Shown: piece by piece, positions 18,320-27,111 of the stretch
How positions within the stretch are numbered: position 1 is the first letter of the stretch
How the letters are laid out: each line of letters starts with the position of its first letter
Source: Enterovibrio baiacu
GTDB taxonomy: Bacteria > Pseudomonadota > Gammaproteobacteria > Enterobacterales > Vibrionaceae
Direction of reading: 5' to 3'
DNA length: 64,000 bases
Assembly (NCBI RefSeq): GCF_004120195.1
Contig: NZ_SCHN01000009.1
Span: 58 to 64,057 of the forward strand
Position numbers and translations under genes: made by a program
The notes under the pieces: model-generated
What the model was told of the DNA's origin: nothing
Database searches by the model: none
Seen by the model: only the letters and a program-made list of their open reading frames with translations

Positions 18320-19764
18320 TATCCGTTGTTCGGCACGCAATACAAAAGAACACGCTTTCTACTTTCCGCCCTCTGCTGGCATTGCGCTAACGACATATCA
18401 GTGCTGTCGTCTGAGTGCGCGTGGGCGTGAACAATGAATGCGGGCTGTTCGAGGTCAGTGATAGTGCTTTGCAGATCCGTCGACACGCGTTTCGCTTTTC
18501 CATTCGAATAATATTGCGCCGAAAACGGGCGACTCCCAACATAGTAAAGATCGACGAAGCGAGCTTCCGGTTGTTTCTCCCAAAGCGTCAGCAACGCGTT
18601 CTCCGCCGTTTTCCCAGCAAGGTTGAAATTTAAGGCGAGCGCAGCAAATAAGATCAGCACGGGCGTGGTTAAACCGGTTAAATACGCGCGAGTGTTGAGC
18701 GGGTTTTCTGACTGATACAAAGCAATCAGCAATGCAAAAGCAGGCAGCCCGGGTAAAACGTAGCTGGCGAGAATATTCCCCGCGAAGGTGAACAGCACCA
18801 ACGGCGACAGCATCCAACACCACAGGTACTGCGCATACGCATTCGTGACACTCTCTTTTCCTTGTAGAAAGCGTTTGACCAGTTGCCAGAAGAACAAAGG
18901 CGTCCACGGCAGTGCTGCAATGGCGGCATACAACCAAATTGTGCCGCGCGGTTCGTTGTGCGCGGTGCCATACAAATCGCCTTCCCAGCCAGAAACCACA
19001 AAGCGCATGAAGTGCTCACCCACCAAGAAGTAATTCAAAAATCCCGGGGTTTTGAATTCAGCCAGCATGTACCAAGGTAGTGAAATAGCCAACATCAGCA
19101 TAGTGCCGCTCACCCAAGGGAGCGCGTGCAACACTCGTCGCCAGCGACCATCGAGCACTATCCAACAACAGAGGCTGATACCAATCAATACCAGCGTGAG
19201 AGGGCCTTTGGCGAGTATGCCAATCGCGAGGCCAACGAAAAACAGGTAGCCCGCCATTTTGGAATGGTGCTGAAACGCGAGCCAGAAACTCGCCATGCTG
19301 AGGGTGATGCCGAGCGCTAATGCAGTGTCGGTCATGACGGCGCCAGAAATGACAATGAACGCAGTGCTTGTCGCCAAAACCGCGACTGACAGCATCGCTT
19401 CTTGCACGGACTTCCCAGCGCGAACACAAAACTGATAGGTGATCGTCAAGATAAGCATGCCCACAAAAAGATGCGGTACCCGAACGGCAAACTCATTATT
19501 GCCAAACAAACCGATTCCTCCCGCACTTAGCCATGCAAATAAGGGCGGTTTTCCCCAGAAGGGCACATCGTAGTCGAACATGGGGGTGATCCAGTTTTGG
19601 GTTTCGAACATGATGCGCGCCATTTCGCCATACCGTGCTTCTGTCGTGTCCATGAGGGAGTACATCGGCAAAGTGATAAGGCGAATACCTAATGAAATGA
19701 TCAGCGTGCTAAGGGCGAGTTGGGTCAACGATAGGCGTGAAACGAAGTGTCTTAAACGGTTCAT
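18319..19764 (-). CDS. GT39/ArnT-like membrane glycosyltransferase
   Basis: A 481-residue polytopic protein. The first extracytoplasmic loop has the signature TTEARYGEMARIM with the catalytic-type acidic residue, followed by DVPFWGKPPLFAWLS, both typical of ArnT-like enzymes that move a sugar from undecaprenyl phosphate to lipid A or another acceptor. About eleven membrane helices follow and a short periplasmic C-terminal domain with Cys residues. The gene overlaps the upstream GT2 gene by four bases, a classic pairing in which the GT2 enzyme loads the lipid carrier. The acceptor is unknown; lipid A is one possibility. Confidence 0.85.
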   Translation of the reverse strand: MNRLRHFVSRLSLTQLALSTLIISLGIRLITLPMYSLMDTTEARYGEMARIMFETQNWITPMFDYDVPFWGKPPLFAWLSAGGIGLFGNNEFAVRVPHLFVGMLILTITYQFCVRAGKSVQEAMLSVAVLATSTAFIVISGAVMTDTALALGITLSMASFWLAFQHHSKMAGYLFFVGLAIGILAKGPLTLVLIGISLCCWIVLDGRWRRVLHALPWVSGTMLMLAISLPWYMLAEFKTPGFLNYFLVGEHFMRFVVSGWEGDLYGTAHNEPRGTIWLYAAIAALPWTPLFFWQLVKRFLQGKESVTNAYAQYLWCWMLSPLVLFTFAGNILASYVLPGLPAFALLIALYQSENPLNTRAYLTGLTTPVLILFAALALNFNLAGKTAENALLTLWEKQPEARFVDLYYVGSRPFSAQYYSNGKAKRVSTDLQSTITDLEQPAFIVHAHAHSDDSTDMSLAQCQQRAESRKRVLLYCVPNNG

Positions 19765-20834
19765 GGTGTAGGGATCTCAGAAACAGCGGAAGTGGATGCT
19801 TTGGCAGTGTTTGAAGCCGATGCAGGTGTGACCGTTGAGGCGTTAAAAGATGACGTTGCTGCTGCCTTGGTGAATTGGGAATCCACCAAAAAGAGTGGGC
19901 GTTGTTTGGCTTCAATAAACAAACGGCCGAGGTATTCACCTAGCAAGCCAATGGAAAGCAACTGGACGCTGCCGAGTGTCAGTACGGTGAGCATCAGGCT
20001 GGGATAACCAGCAACAAGATCGCCCCATATGAGGGTTTTGAGTACGACGACCACGGCGATGCAAAGGGCACTGATCCCCGTGATTAGTCCCGCATAAGTG
20101 GCGAGTCGAAGCGGCTTGGTGCTGAAAGAGGTAATGCCTTCCGCGGCGAGATTAAACAGCTGCGCGGTATTCCATTTGGTGGTGCCCGCGAAGCGAGCAT
20201 CGCGGTCAAATTGAAGCACCGTACGTTGAAAACCAGGCCACGCAAACAAGCCTTTCATAAAACGCGTGCGCTCGGGCAGGGCGTTGATGGTGTCCACAAC
20301 GCGCCTATCTAACAACCGGAAATCCCCAACGTTTTCAGGAATAGGCACGTCACTCAGTCGGTTCAACAGGGCATAGAACATACGCGCGGTGAATCGCTTG
20401 AATGCACTTTCGCCTAAGCGAGCTTTACGCTGCATATCCACAACGTCGTAGCCTGATTGCCAAGCTTCAATCATCTCGGGGATAAGCTCTGGCGGGTCTT
20501 GAAGGTCGGCATCCAACAATATGACAGCATTGCCTCGGGTGGCTTTTAACCCCGCAGACATTGCCGCTTCTTTACCAAAGTTCCGGCTGAGCCGAATCAG
20601 GGTGACATCATGGTGCGCGGCATCAAGTGCACTGGCAATGTTTGCACTGTCGTCCTTACTGCCATCGTCCACATAGATGATTTCACAGCGGGCGTTGAGT
20701 GTGTCGAGCACAGACAAAATGCGCTGATGACACGCTGCAAGAACAGCTTGTTCGTTAAAAAATGGCACCACCACAGAAAGGTACGGTGGGGTATGAGAAG
20801 TTGGCTGAGCTGGGAAATATCGGATCACGGTCAA
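19761..20834 (-). CDS. GT2 polyprenyl-phosphate glycosyltransferase (ArnC/GtrB-like)
   Basis: About 357 residues. The cytoplasmic GT2 domain shows SVVVPFFNEQAVL, IIYVDDGSKDDS, LSRNFGKEAAMSAGL, ILLDADLQDPPELI and VGDFRLLDR, the pattern of enzymes that attach a nucleotide-activated sugar to undecaprenyl phosphate; two C-terminal membrane helices follow (about 235-300). A TTG start at 20834 has GGAGG seven bases upstream and is preferred over the GTG at 20864 further out. An Ala/Ser/Thr-rich tail ends the protein. Overlaps the ArnT-like gene by four bases. Confidence 0.87.
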   Translation of the reverse strand: MTVIRYFPAQPTSHTPPYLSVVVPFFNEQAVLAACHQRILSVLDTLNARCEIIYVDDGSKDDSANIASALDAAHHDVTLIRLSRNFGKEAAMSAGLKATRGNAVILLDADLQDPPELIPEMIEAWQSGYDVVDMQRKARLGESAFKRFTARMFYALLNRLSDVPIPENVGDFRLLDRRVVDTINALPERTRFMKGLFAWPGFQRTVLQFDRDARFAGTTKWNTAQLFNLAAEGITSFSTKPLRLATYAGLITGISALCIAVVVVLKTLIWGDLVAGYPSLMLTVLTLGSVQLLSIGLLGEYLGRLFIEAKQRPLFLVDSQFTKAAATSSFNASTVTPASASNTAKASTSAVSEIPTP

Positions 20835-20877
20835 AATGGGCCCTCCTACGTCAGTGAGTGCCACATTACGAGGAGAG

Positions 20878-20908
20878 AAGTGAAAGAAAGGTCGTTCACT
20901 TTTTTTTT
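20878..20908 (+). promoter_or_regulatory. Terminator-like hairpin in leader of two-component operon
   Basis: AAGTGAA (20878-20884) pairs with TTCACTT (20895-20901) and runs into about nine T. Lying between the divergent glycosyltransferase genes and the response-regulator gene, it could be an attenuator or an operator. Confidence 0.5.
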
Positions 20909-20959
20909 ATGTTTTCTGTGCAAGAATAAAGAGGAATTCCACTGTCAGGTTTAGTGAAA

Positions 20960-21646
20960 ATGAAAATATTACTCGTTGAAGATCATGCAGATATTGCGGG
21001 TGTTATCTTCGATTACTTCGAATTGCTTGGTCACACCATGGACCATGCATTATCCGGTACTCAGGCCCTAAATCTGGTGGAAGATAATCATTATGACGTG
21101 GTCATTCTGGATGTCATGTTACCCAAAATGGACGGCATGACGGTGTGCAAAAAACTGCGTGAAAATGGCGTAGACACACCCGTGCTTATGCTCACAGCTA
21201 TGGGAGAGCGAGAAGACATTCTCTCCGGCTTTGATCATGGCGCAGATGATTACTTGGTTAAGCCTTTTGATTTGAAGATCCTGGAAGCGCGCGTGTTGGC
21301 GTTAAATCGACGCCGCACGGGGCAAGTGTCTGTCCGTGAACTGGTCTTTGGTGAACTTCGTCTGTCGCTGACGTCTCACGTTGCTGTGCGCCGCGAGTGC
21401 CAATTCACCCTGAACCCATCACTGTTTACTGTGCTCAAACTGTTAATGGCACGCGCACCACAGGTTGTTACGAAAGAAGAGCTCATCACTGCACTGTGGG
21501 GGGATGATGAACCTGAGGGTAATGTGTTACGCAGCCACGTCTACCAACTCAGAAACCTCATTGATAAGCCGTTTGAGTATGGGTATATCCGCACCGTTCC
21601 GAAGATTGGGTATCAATTGGTCGATAAACCGAGTGGCGAAGCATGA
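20960..21646 (+). CDS. OmpR/PhoB-type response regulator
   Basis: About 228 residues. The receiver domain has the acidic pair (VEDHAD), the phospho-acceptor in VVILDVMLPKMDG (Asp near 51), LTAMGE and DDYLVKPFD with its conserved Lys; the C-terminal winged helix ends VLRSHVYQLRNLIDKPF...IRTVPKIGYQL. It should bind DNA as a phosphorylated dimer. An in-frame GTG six bases upstream is possible. The gene overlaps its sensor kinase gene by four bases and is divergent from the ArnC/ArnT-like pair, reminiscent of PmrAB-type control of envelope modification, which is inference. Confidence 0.93.
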   Translation: MKILLVEDHADIAGVIFDYFELLGHTMDHALSGTQALNLVEDNHYDVVILDVMLPKMDGMTVCKKLRENGVDTPVLMLTAMGEREDILSGFDHGADDYLVKPFDLKILEARVLALNRRRTGQVSVRELVFGELRLSLTSHVAVRRECQFTLNPSLFTVLKLLMARAPQVVTKEELITALWGDDEPEGNVLRSHVYQLRNLIDKPFEYGYIRTVPKIGYQLVDKPSGEA

Positions 21647-22914
21647 GCAAGATTAAATCCGCGAAACAACTGACGTTTACCTATTTTTCGATCGTGGCGT
21701 TTGCCATTATTACTATCCATTTTTCCGTGTTGGAAAGCACGGTAGAAAACCTCGAACACTTTACGGCGCAGTATCGTTTGGAGTCGTTGGCTAACAGCTT
21801 AAATGAAGCCGATATCAACAGTGATATTGTGGTGCTCGACAATTTTTCGACCGCCTACATCGGCTATGGTGCGTTGCCCGATTCGCTCGAAATCAGTAAA
21901 CAACTTGCGCTGAACAGTGCCGTAGAAATCTACAAAGCAGGGAGAGTTGATCAAGAAACGGATTACTTCGTGATGAAAACCACGGTCATGGTCAACGGCG
22001 AAATGCTGGATGCATACATCGTTAATAACGATCCGATATTCGAGTTAAGTGAAGAGAAAACACTAAAATCGCAAGCCAATCAGCTGCTCTTGTCCTTTGG
22101 GTTACTGATTTTGAGTTTGCTGGTGGTACTGAAAATTGCCTCTCGGTTAACCAAGCCCTATTCGTCGCTCGCTAACCAGTTGAGTGCGAAAACTGAAGGC
22201 GATTTATCGCCGCTTTCCTTACCGAAAACAGGTAAAACGGTCGAGCTTGTGACGCTGACGGAGAGCATCAATACCTATCAATCTCAAATCGCTGACATGT
22301 TAGAAAGAGAACGCGCGTTTAACCGTTTTGCGAGCCACGAATTACGCACCCCACTCATGGTACTGCGCGGCAGTTTATCCCTACTTGAACACTCAAATGA
22401 TCCCCAATTTGTTGACAAGCAACGTGTGCGAATGACAGCGGCGGTAGAATCCATGCAAGACTACGTGGAAACCCTGCTGTCGCTGACGCGTGAAAAAGAA
22501 GAGACAGTGACACCGTGGCAATTAGACCGTGCCGAAATCGACACCTTACTTTCCCATTTTCAGCTGTTGTTGGAAGAGAAAAACATTGAGGTGTTGGTCA
22601 ATGTTGAACATGCGCCGTGCTTGCGTGTGTCTCACAAGGCTGTTGGCATTTTAGTGGGGAACCTGATTAAGAATGCCTTCGTTTACACAGAGCAGGGGCA
22701 AATCACCATTCATATCTCTTCAAACGCCATCGTGATTCAGGACACGGGGGTTGGCCTAGAGAACAACAGTAAGGTAAATCAAGGGTACGGCTTAGGATTG
22801 GTGATTGCACAAGACATCGCACGAAAATATGGCTGGCAAATCGACTTAAAAGAGAATGACGCGGTGGGTTGCACCGCGAGCGTAACAGGGTTAGAAAACG
22901 AAGGGGTAAGGTAA
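21643..22914 (+). CDS. Membrane sensor histidine kinase
   Basis: A 423-residue kinase with two membrane helices (about 11-32 and 143-165) flanking a periplasmic sensor of some 110 residues, a HAMP-like linker, the phospho-His box FASHELRTPLMVLRG, and an ATPase domain with NLIKNAFVYT (N box), IQDTGVGL (G1) and GYGLGLVIAQDIA (G2). All catalytic boxes are present. The four-base overlap with the response regulator gene marks a cognate pair. The signal is unknown. Confidence 0.93.
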   Translation: MSKIKSAKQLTFTYFSIVAFAIITIHFSVLESTVENLEHFTAQYRLESLANSLNEADINSDIVVLDNFSTAYIGYGALPDSLEISKQLALNSAVEIYKAGRVDQETDYFVMKTTVMVNGEMLDAYIVNNDPIFELSEEKTLKSQANQLLLSFGLLILSLLVVLKIASRLTKPYSSLANQLSAKTEGDLSPLSLPKTGKTVELVTLTESINTYQSQIADMLERERAFNRFASHELRTPLMVLRGSLSLLEHSNDPQFVDKQRVRMTAAVESMQDYVETLLSLTREKEETVTPWQLDRAEIDTLLSHFQLLLEEKNIEVLVNVEHAPCLRVSHKAVGILVGNLIKNAFVYTEQGQITIHISSNAIVIQDTGVGLENNSKVNQGYGLGLVIAQDIARKYGWQIDLKENDAVGCTASVTGLENEGVR

Positions 22915-22978
22915 CGCGTTGACATTTTTTTCACTTGTCGTTTGGTTTACTAAACCTATCGATGAGGAGAGACGTATC

Positions 22979-23353
22979 ATGAAAAAATTGTTAGGGATTA
23001 CGCTGGGTGTTTTAGGGTTAGGGGTGATTGGCTTCATCGCGTTGGTTGCATATGAAAACACGATCTACGGCGAAAGTGATGTAGCAAACGGCAAGCAAAA
23101 ATATGTTCAAAACTGCCTTGTTTGCCACGGTGAGAGAGGGCAAGGCGATGGTTTAATCGCTGCAACACTGCCAAAAACGCCCGTGAATTTGCACAAGAAA
23201 TTTGGCCGTTTGAACCCGGTGAAATCTGGGATAATCGGTGCAGTTCTAGATGGTCGTGATGGCGGAATGCCTGCGTTCGAAGGCGTGCTTACCAAAAACG
23301 ACGTGAACGACATTATGGCGTATGTGTTGGTGCAAAACGGTGAGACAGATTAG
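22979..23353 (+). CDS. Small membrane-anchored c-type cytochrome
   Basis: A 124-residue protein with an N-terminal membrane anchor (about 5-26) and one haem-attachment motif CLVCH near residue 44, followed by GQGDG and, late, GGMPAFEG with the axial Met, and a closing NDIMAYVL helix. This is a class I cytochrome c domain. The ATG at 22979 has a GAGGAG ribosome site; a longer reading from 22919 lacks one. It follows the kinase gene by 64 bases and may share its operon. Partner unknown. Confidence 0.87.
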   Translation: MKKLLGITLGVLGLGVIGFIALVAYENTIYGESDVANGKQKYVQNCLVCHGERGQGDGLIAATLPKTPVNLHKKFGRLNPVKSGIIGAVLDGRDGGMPAFEGVLTKNDVNDIMAYVLVQNGETD

Positions 23354-23554
23354 TGCGCAATTTAAGCAATTAGACCTGCGCCGCACAAACTGAAGTGCCT
23401 GTCGATTCTGCTTTCTGGCTGTGTCATAAATAATGTATCGCTCAATAGCACATTCCTCTTCACTCCGTGTTTATTGGGCTCTTGGTTTCAATCAGCTATC
23501 CACTGCCTTTTAAGCTGATACATTCACAAGTGACATCTCATTTGTGGTCAACCT

Positions 23555-23634
23555 TCGTCGAGCTTGACGAGCACCCACCAACACCGCATTGGTGTTTAGT
23601 GACTGGCACACAGTCACTGGTGGGTGCGTTTTTT
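23555..23634 (+). ncRNA. Compact three-way-junction RNA element with terminator
   Basis: A small hairpin (TCGTC/GACGA, 23555-23570) is followed at once by a perfect three-way junction: outer stem GCACCCACC (23571-23579) with GGTGGGTGC (23619-23627); inner hairpin AACACC/GGTGTT (23580-23596); one unpaired T; inner hairpin AGTGACTG/CAGTCACT (23598-23618); then six T. Either an elaborate terminator for the cytochrome operon or the 3' end of a small RNA. Confidence 0.6.
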
Positions 23635-23785
23635 CCTCGATTTACACCGTCTTTTAAATTCGCCCCTTTATTTATCGGTCTCTAACCTCTCGCTAGCCCG
23701 CATTCCTCTGCCGATTTACACCGTAAATTTTTTCTATCATCTGCGCGAATTCGTTGATGAGACACCTTGGTTGTCAGTCGTGGGC

Positions 23786-23959
23786 TATACCCAAACGAGT
23801 TGAAGATGGCGGATTCAACTCGCCCGCAGGGAGGCCCTCACTGCGCCCACTTCTTCGTTAGATGCCTCGGAAATGGGGTGACTATTCCTAGCGAAATTCG
23901 CCGCGAATTGAACGCACTGATGGCCTCTGGATACGAGCATCTTCAGGTCGTTTGGGTAT
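23786..23959 (+). repeat. MITE-like repeat, copy 3 (174 bp, internally deleted)
   Basis: Ends TATACCCAAACGAGTTGAAG and CTTCAGGTCGTTTGGGTA match copies 1 and 2. It is in the same orientation as copy 2 but lacks about 90 internal bases (the part between the end and the GGAGGCCCTCA core), so it is a deletion derivative or an older subfamily. Confidence 0.85.
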
Positions 23960-24030
23960 GTAACCTTGCAAACAGTTGTTCGTCTCTTAACACAACCGGG
24001 CTAAGGTGAGGGCAAATAGAATGGGGTGTA

Positions 24031-25155
24031 ATGATGAAAAAATGGCGTGTGTTACTGACAAGTGCTGTGGTGATGACGGCACTAACGGCGTGTTCGTTGA
24101 CTCCCCAAGATCAAACTGACAGCGGTGTATCCGCGTCAGTTGTGCAGATGGCTGAAATCAACGATGCACGACAGATCCGTGACATTTATGATCGGCAGTT
24201 AGGCGAATTGTCACCGTATCAACTTGGGCATTACGGGCTGCGCATGTATCGCCAGACTCAAGATAACTATTACAAAGGCGCAGTTTGGACGGACATGGCG
24301 CGGGTGGCGAGCCGTCTTAACGGGTATGCCGCCGACATCAACAGCAAAGCGGATGTTGAACGATTAGGTAAGGTGCGTCTCTCCCATTATGAATCGGGGG
24401 ATTCTGAACGCGATGCGCTACGTCAACAAGCGGGCACTGGGCGTGAAGCGTATTTGGTGCTTGGTGCTGGGCTGATAAGCAGCATGGCGCGCGCCAATGA
24501 ATATGGCTTGGCACACATTGAAGACGAGAAACTTCGTGAGGTGCTTGGTTGGTATGACTTTCGCGTTTACGTCACCAATCCTGAAATGATCCGCGCGTGG
24601 GCAGCGCAGTTGGCGAACCAAGTGTATTGGCTGAAACAGCTTGGCGAGGAAGATCTGACGAAAACGTTCGAATCAGCATTTCGCGAAACCTATCCCGACA
24701 GCGAAGATGCACAGCTCTCCACGCAGCAATTCAACAATAAATTGTATGGTATGACGCACATCATTCTCGCGGCATCAGAATATTACCGTGTGCCCGTCGC
24801 GGAATCTGATTACGCATGGATCTATACCTATTACCGCAAGAATATAGAGACGATTTTGGCGCGCTCAAAACCCGACGTGGTGGCTGAAATTGGCATCAGT
24901 TTCCTGTTGGCTGGGCTTGATGATGATCCTGTCGTCGAACGTGCACAAGCTTACGTGAGAAATGCCATTTCAGAGCAGGCAGGCATTGTGCCTTCAGTGT
25001 CGGGTAGCGTCGATCTCGCCAAGGGTGAGCATCGCAATGTGTTGGCGATTATGCTGCTTGATTGGCAAGGTGCGAATGCGGTGCCGATGGCAGGACAGAA
25101 AAATGGCATTGTTTCATCTGTGCCATGGGGGTTGGTGCCGAAAGCGAAGCCCTAG
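24031..25155 (+). CDS. DUF3541 family lipoprotein
   Basis: A 374-residue protein with a lipoprotein signal (lipobox LTAC, Cys near residue 21) and a helical, Trp/Tyr-rich mature domain consistent with DUF3541, a family I associate with vibrios and relatives. Segments such as QIRDIYDRQLGELSPYQLGHY and EYYRVPVAESDYAWI look like the family's repeated helical hairpins. No function is known. Two consecutive ATG codons make the start uncertain by one residue. It stands alone between a MITE copy and a strong terminator. Confidence 0.72.
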   Translation: MMKKWRVLLTSAVVMTALTACSLTPQDQTDSGVSASVVQMAEINDARQIRDIYDRQLGELSPYQLGHYGLRMYRQTQDNYYKGAVWTDMARVASRLNGYAADINSKADVERLGKVRLSHYESGDSERDALRQQAGTGREAYLVLGAGLISSMARANEYGLAHIEDEKLREVLGWYDFRVYVTNPEMIRAWAAQLANQVYWLKQLGEEDLTKTFESAFRETYPDSEDAQLSTQQFNNKLYGMTHIILAASEYYRVPVAESDYAWIYTYYRKNIETILARSKPDVVAEIGISFLLAGLDDDPVVERAQAYVRNAISEQAGIVPSVSGSVDLAKGEHRNVLAIMLLDWQGANAVPMAGQKNGIVSSVPWGLVPKAKP

Positions 25156-25174
25156 AGGAAAAATCGAAACCCAT

Positions 25175-25212
25175 AAAAAAGAGAAGCAGGAAACCCTGCT
25201 TCTCTTTTTTAT
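25175..25212. terminator. Strong terminator hairpin
   Basis: AAAAAAGAGAAGCAGG and CCTGCTTCTCTTTTTT form a long stem with a small loop; A- and T-tracts let it work in both directions between the DUF3541 gene and yegD. Confidence 0.88.
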
Positions 25213-25245
25213 ATACGGAAATCAGCGTGTACCGATTAGCGGCTG

Positions 25246-26598
25246 TTAGCGAAAGCAGTGTGCTGCATAACGCGCCAAACCTGATGTGACAGAACCAAAA
25301 TAGTCTCCCGCCACAATGGGAACACCGGGAAGGGTGTTTTCCAGCAGTGCGCGAAGAATGGGGGAGCGTGCGCTGCCGCCTGTCATGAAGATCGCATCCG
25401 GTTTGGTATCTGCTTGGGCAATGGCATCTTGCACGAGCTCAGCGATGCGCATCACTGGGTTACTGATGGCTTCTGCCAATTGGTCAGATTGAATCGAAAT
25501 CGTCAGTGCCTCATTGCTCAGTGGTAGCGAATGCTGGGTGCTGGTTTGCTCTGATAAGGCAATTTTGGCTTCTTCCGCGCAACGAACAATTTGGTATCCC
25601 AAGGTTTCTTGTTGCACTTTAAGTAAGCGCTGAATTTTCTCAGGCTCACTGGCATCACGAATCAACTGTTCTAACACGCGGCGGTTAGCCGATGTGTAAA
25701 ATTCAGATTGCGCCGCCACATTGTTGATCGCAATAGGGTTCCAGAATTGCGTCACTGGCATGGCAATGCCGCGTTGTAAGGTGCTGCCTTTACCAAACAA
25801 TGGCATCAGTTGTTCAAAAGCGAGGTGGATATCAAGGTCATTACCACCAATTCGGCATCCTGAATGCGCGAGCAACGATGCACGACGATCGTCCAATTGG
25901 CGCCAGCTTGGACCCATCTGGATTAAGCTGCAGTCAGTCGTACCGCCACCGATATCGACCACAAGCACGGTTTTATCTTCGGCCAGGGCGCTTTCGTACT
26001 CCAAGCCAGCAGCAACAGGTTCGAACTGGAACACTGTGTCTTTAAAGCCTGCACGTTTTGCTGCTGCAGTCAGAATCGATTCTGCTTGTTGGTTTGCACG
26101 TTCACCGCCAATGCCTTGGAAGTTCACAGGGCGACCAATAACTGCGCGTTCTATGTCTTGTTGTAAGCTCGCTTCAGCTTGCTGTTTGATGTTGGCCATC
26201 ATGGCGCACACCAGATCCTCGAAGAAGCTGACCTGCACATCACGTAAACCCGTTGCACCAAGGAAAGACTTGGGCGATTTGACGTAGTAGACCTCTTCAG
26301 GGTCTTCGAGGTAGGTTTCGAGTGCTGAGCGGCCAAAGCGCAAGTCACCAGGCTCAACATCAATGCCTTCTTCTCGGTTAAATGCGACGGCGCGACGCAA
26401 CAGTTGCTCGCCCGTGGTATCCGCCGGTTTAATGTCAAAATGACGCCACAGATACTCGCTAACCGCCTCACGCGTGGGCGCGCAAAGCGTCGATGGAATG
26501 AAAGGGCTATCGCCTTCTAGGGGCAATAAGCGTGGCGCTTCGTTTTCTATCACGGCGACAGAACAGTTAGCCGTTCCGTAATCAAAACCGATAAACAT
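25246..26598 (-). CDS. yegD: YegD, Hsp70-like ATPase without substrate domain
   Basis: A 450-residue protein consisting of an actin/Hsp70 ATPase core: FIGFDYGTANCSVAV (phosphate 1), VVDIGGGTTDCSL (phosphate 2) and FMTGGSARSP (adenosine). The C-terminal substrate-binding and lid regions of DnaK are absent, as in E. coli YegD. The role is not established; a specialised chaperone is likely. The ATG at 26598 follows an in-frame TTG, and is the better start. Confidence 0.92.
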   Translation of the reverse strand: MFIGFDYGTANCSVAVIENEAPRLLPLEGDSPFIPSTLCAPTREAVSEYLWRHFDIKPADTTGEQLLRRAVAFNREEGIDVEPGDLRFGRSALETYLEDPEEVYYVKSPKSFLGATGLRDVQVSFFEDLVCAMMANIKQQAEASLQQDIERAVIGRPVNFQGIGGERANQQAESILTAAAKRAGFKDTVFQFEPVAAGLEYESALAEDKTVLVVDIGGGTTDCSLIQMGPSWRQLDDRRASLLAHSGCRIGGNDLDIHLAFEQLMPLFGKGSTLQRGIAMPVTQFWNPIAINNVAAQSEFYTSANRRVLEQLIRDASEPEKIQRLLKVQQETLGYQIVRCAEEAKIALSEQTSTQHSLPLSNEALTISIQSDQLAEAISNPVMRIAELVQDAIAQADTKPDAIFMTGGSARSPILRALLENTLPGVPIVAGDYFGSVTSGLARYAAHCFR

Positions 26599-27111
26599 CA
26601 AAAACTCTCCAGCGTCAAAAAGGTCGGACAGTTTACGCGATTACGTCGACAAGACAAGGCGATAAACAGTGCGTTCATTTTTCAGTGTATGCGTTGAAAT
26701 GAACGGCGTGATGTTGATGAGACCTTGGTCTGCAATTGAATGACATGAATCACACACTCACTTACTTTTACGTGTTCAATTTTTGCCGAGGGAAACTTTT
26801 TTCAAGTTTTTAATGCCATGAAAAATAAACGTAATTTACCGAATGGCTGCGGGCGAAAGGCAAAGATCAACGAGATAAAAGACGTGCTGTAATGTTCGAG
26901 AATTTGCTTTTATCTGTACTCTGCTAAATTTGAAAGACGACAGGTTTCTCTCCGATTGCCGCCTTCGATTTCGCAATCAACCGCCGTCGTTTACCGGTCT
27001 AGAAACGCATTCTTGAATAAACGTTTTCCCATTACTGGCTGGTGCAAATCCCCCTTACTAACCCTAAATATGCGTGGGTCCGTGACCCTGTAAACGCGAG
27101 TTGGAGAGACA
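26599..27111. other. Gene-free region of about 500 bases
   Basis: Divergent spacer between yegD and the HAD gene. AT-rich in its centre (26740-26940). I see no gene, tRNA-like fold, clear riboswitch or terminator; promoters for both flanking genes are expected. Confidence 0.4.

Noticed and set aside
27000-27111. Possible riboswitch upstream of the HAD gene
   Set aside because: Short complementary stretches exist, but no conserved riboswitch core could be matched.
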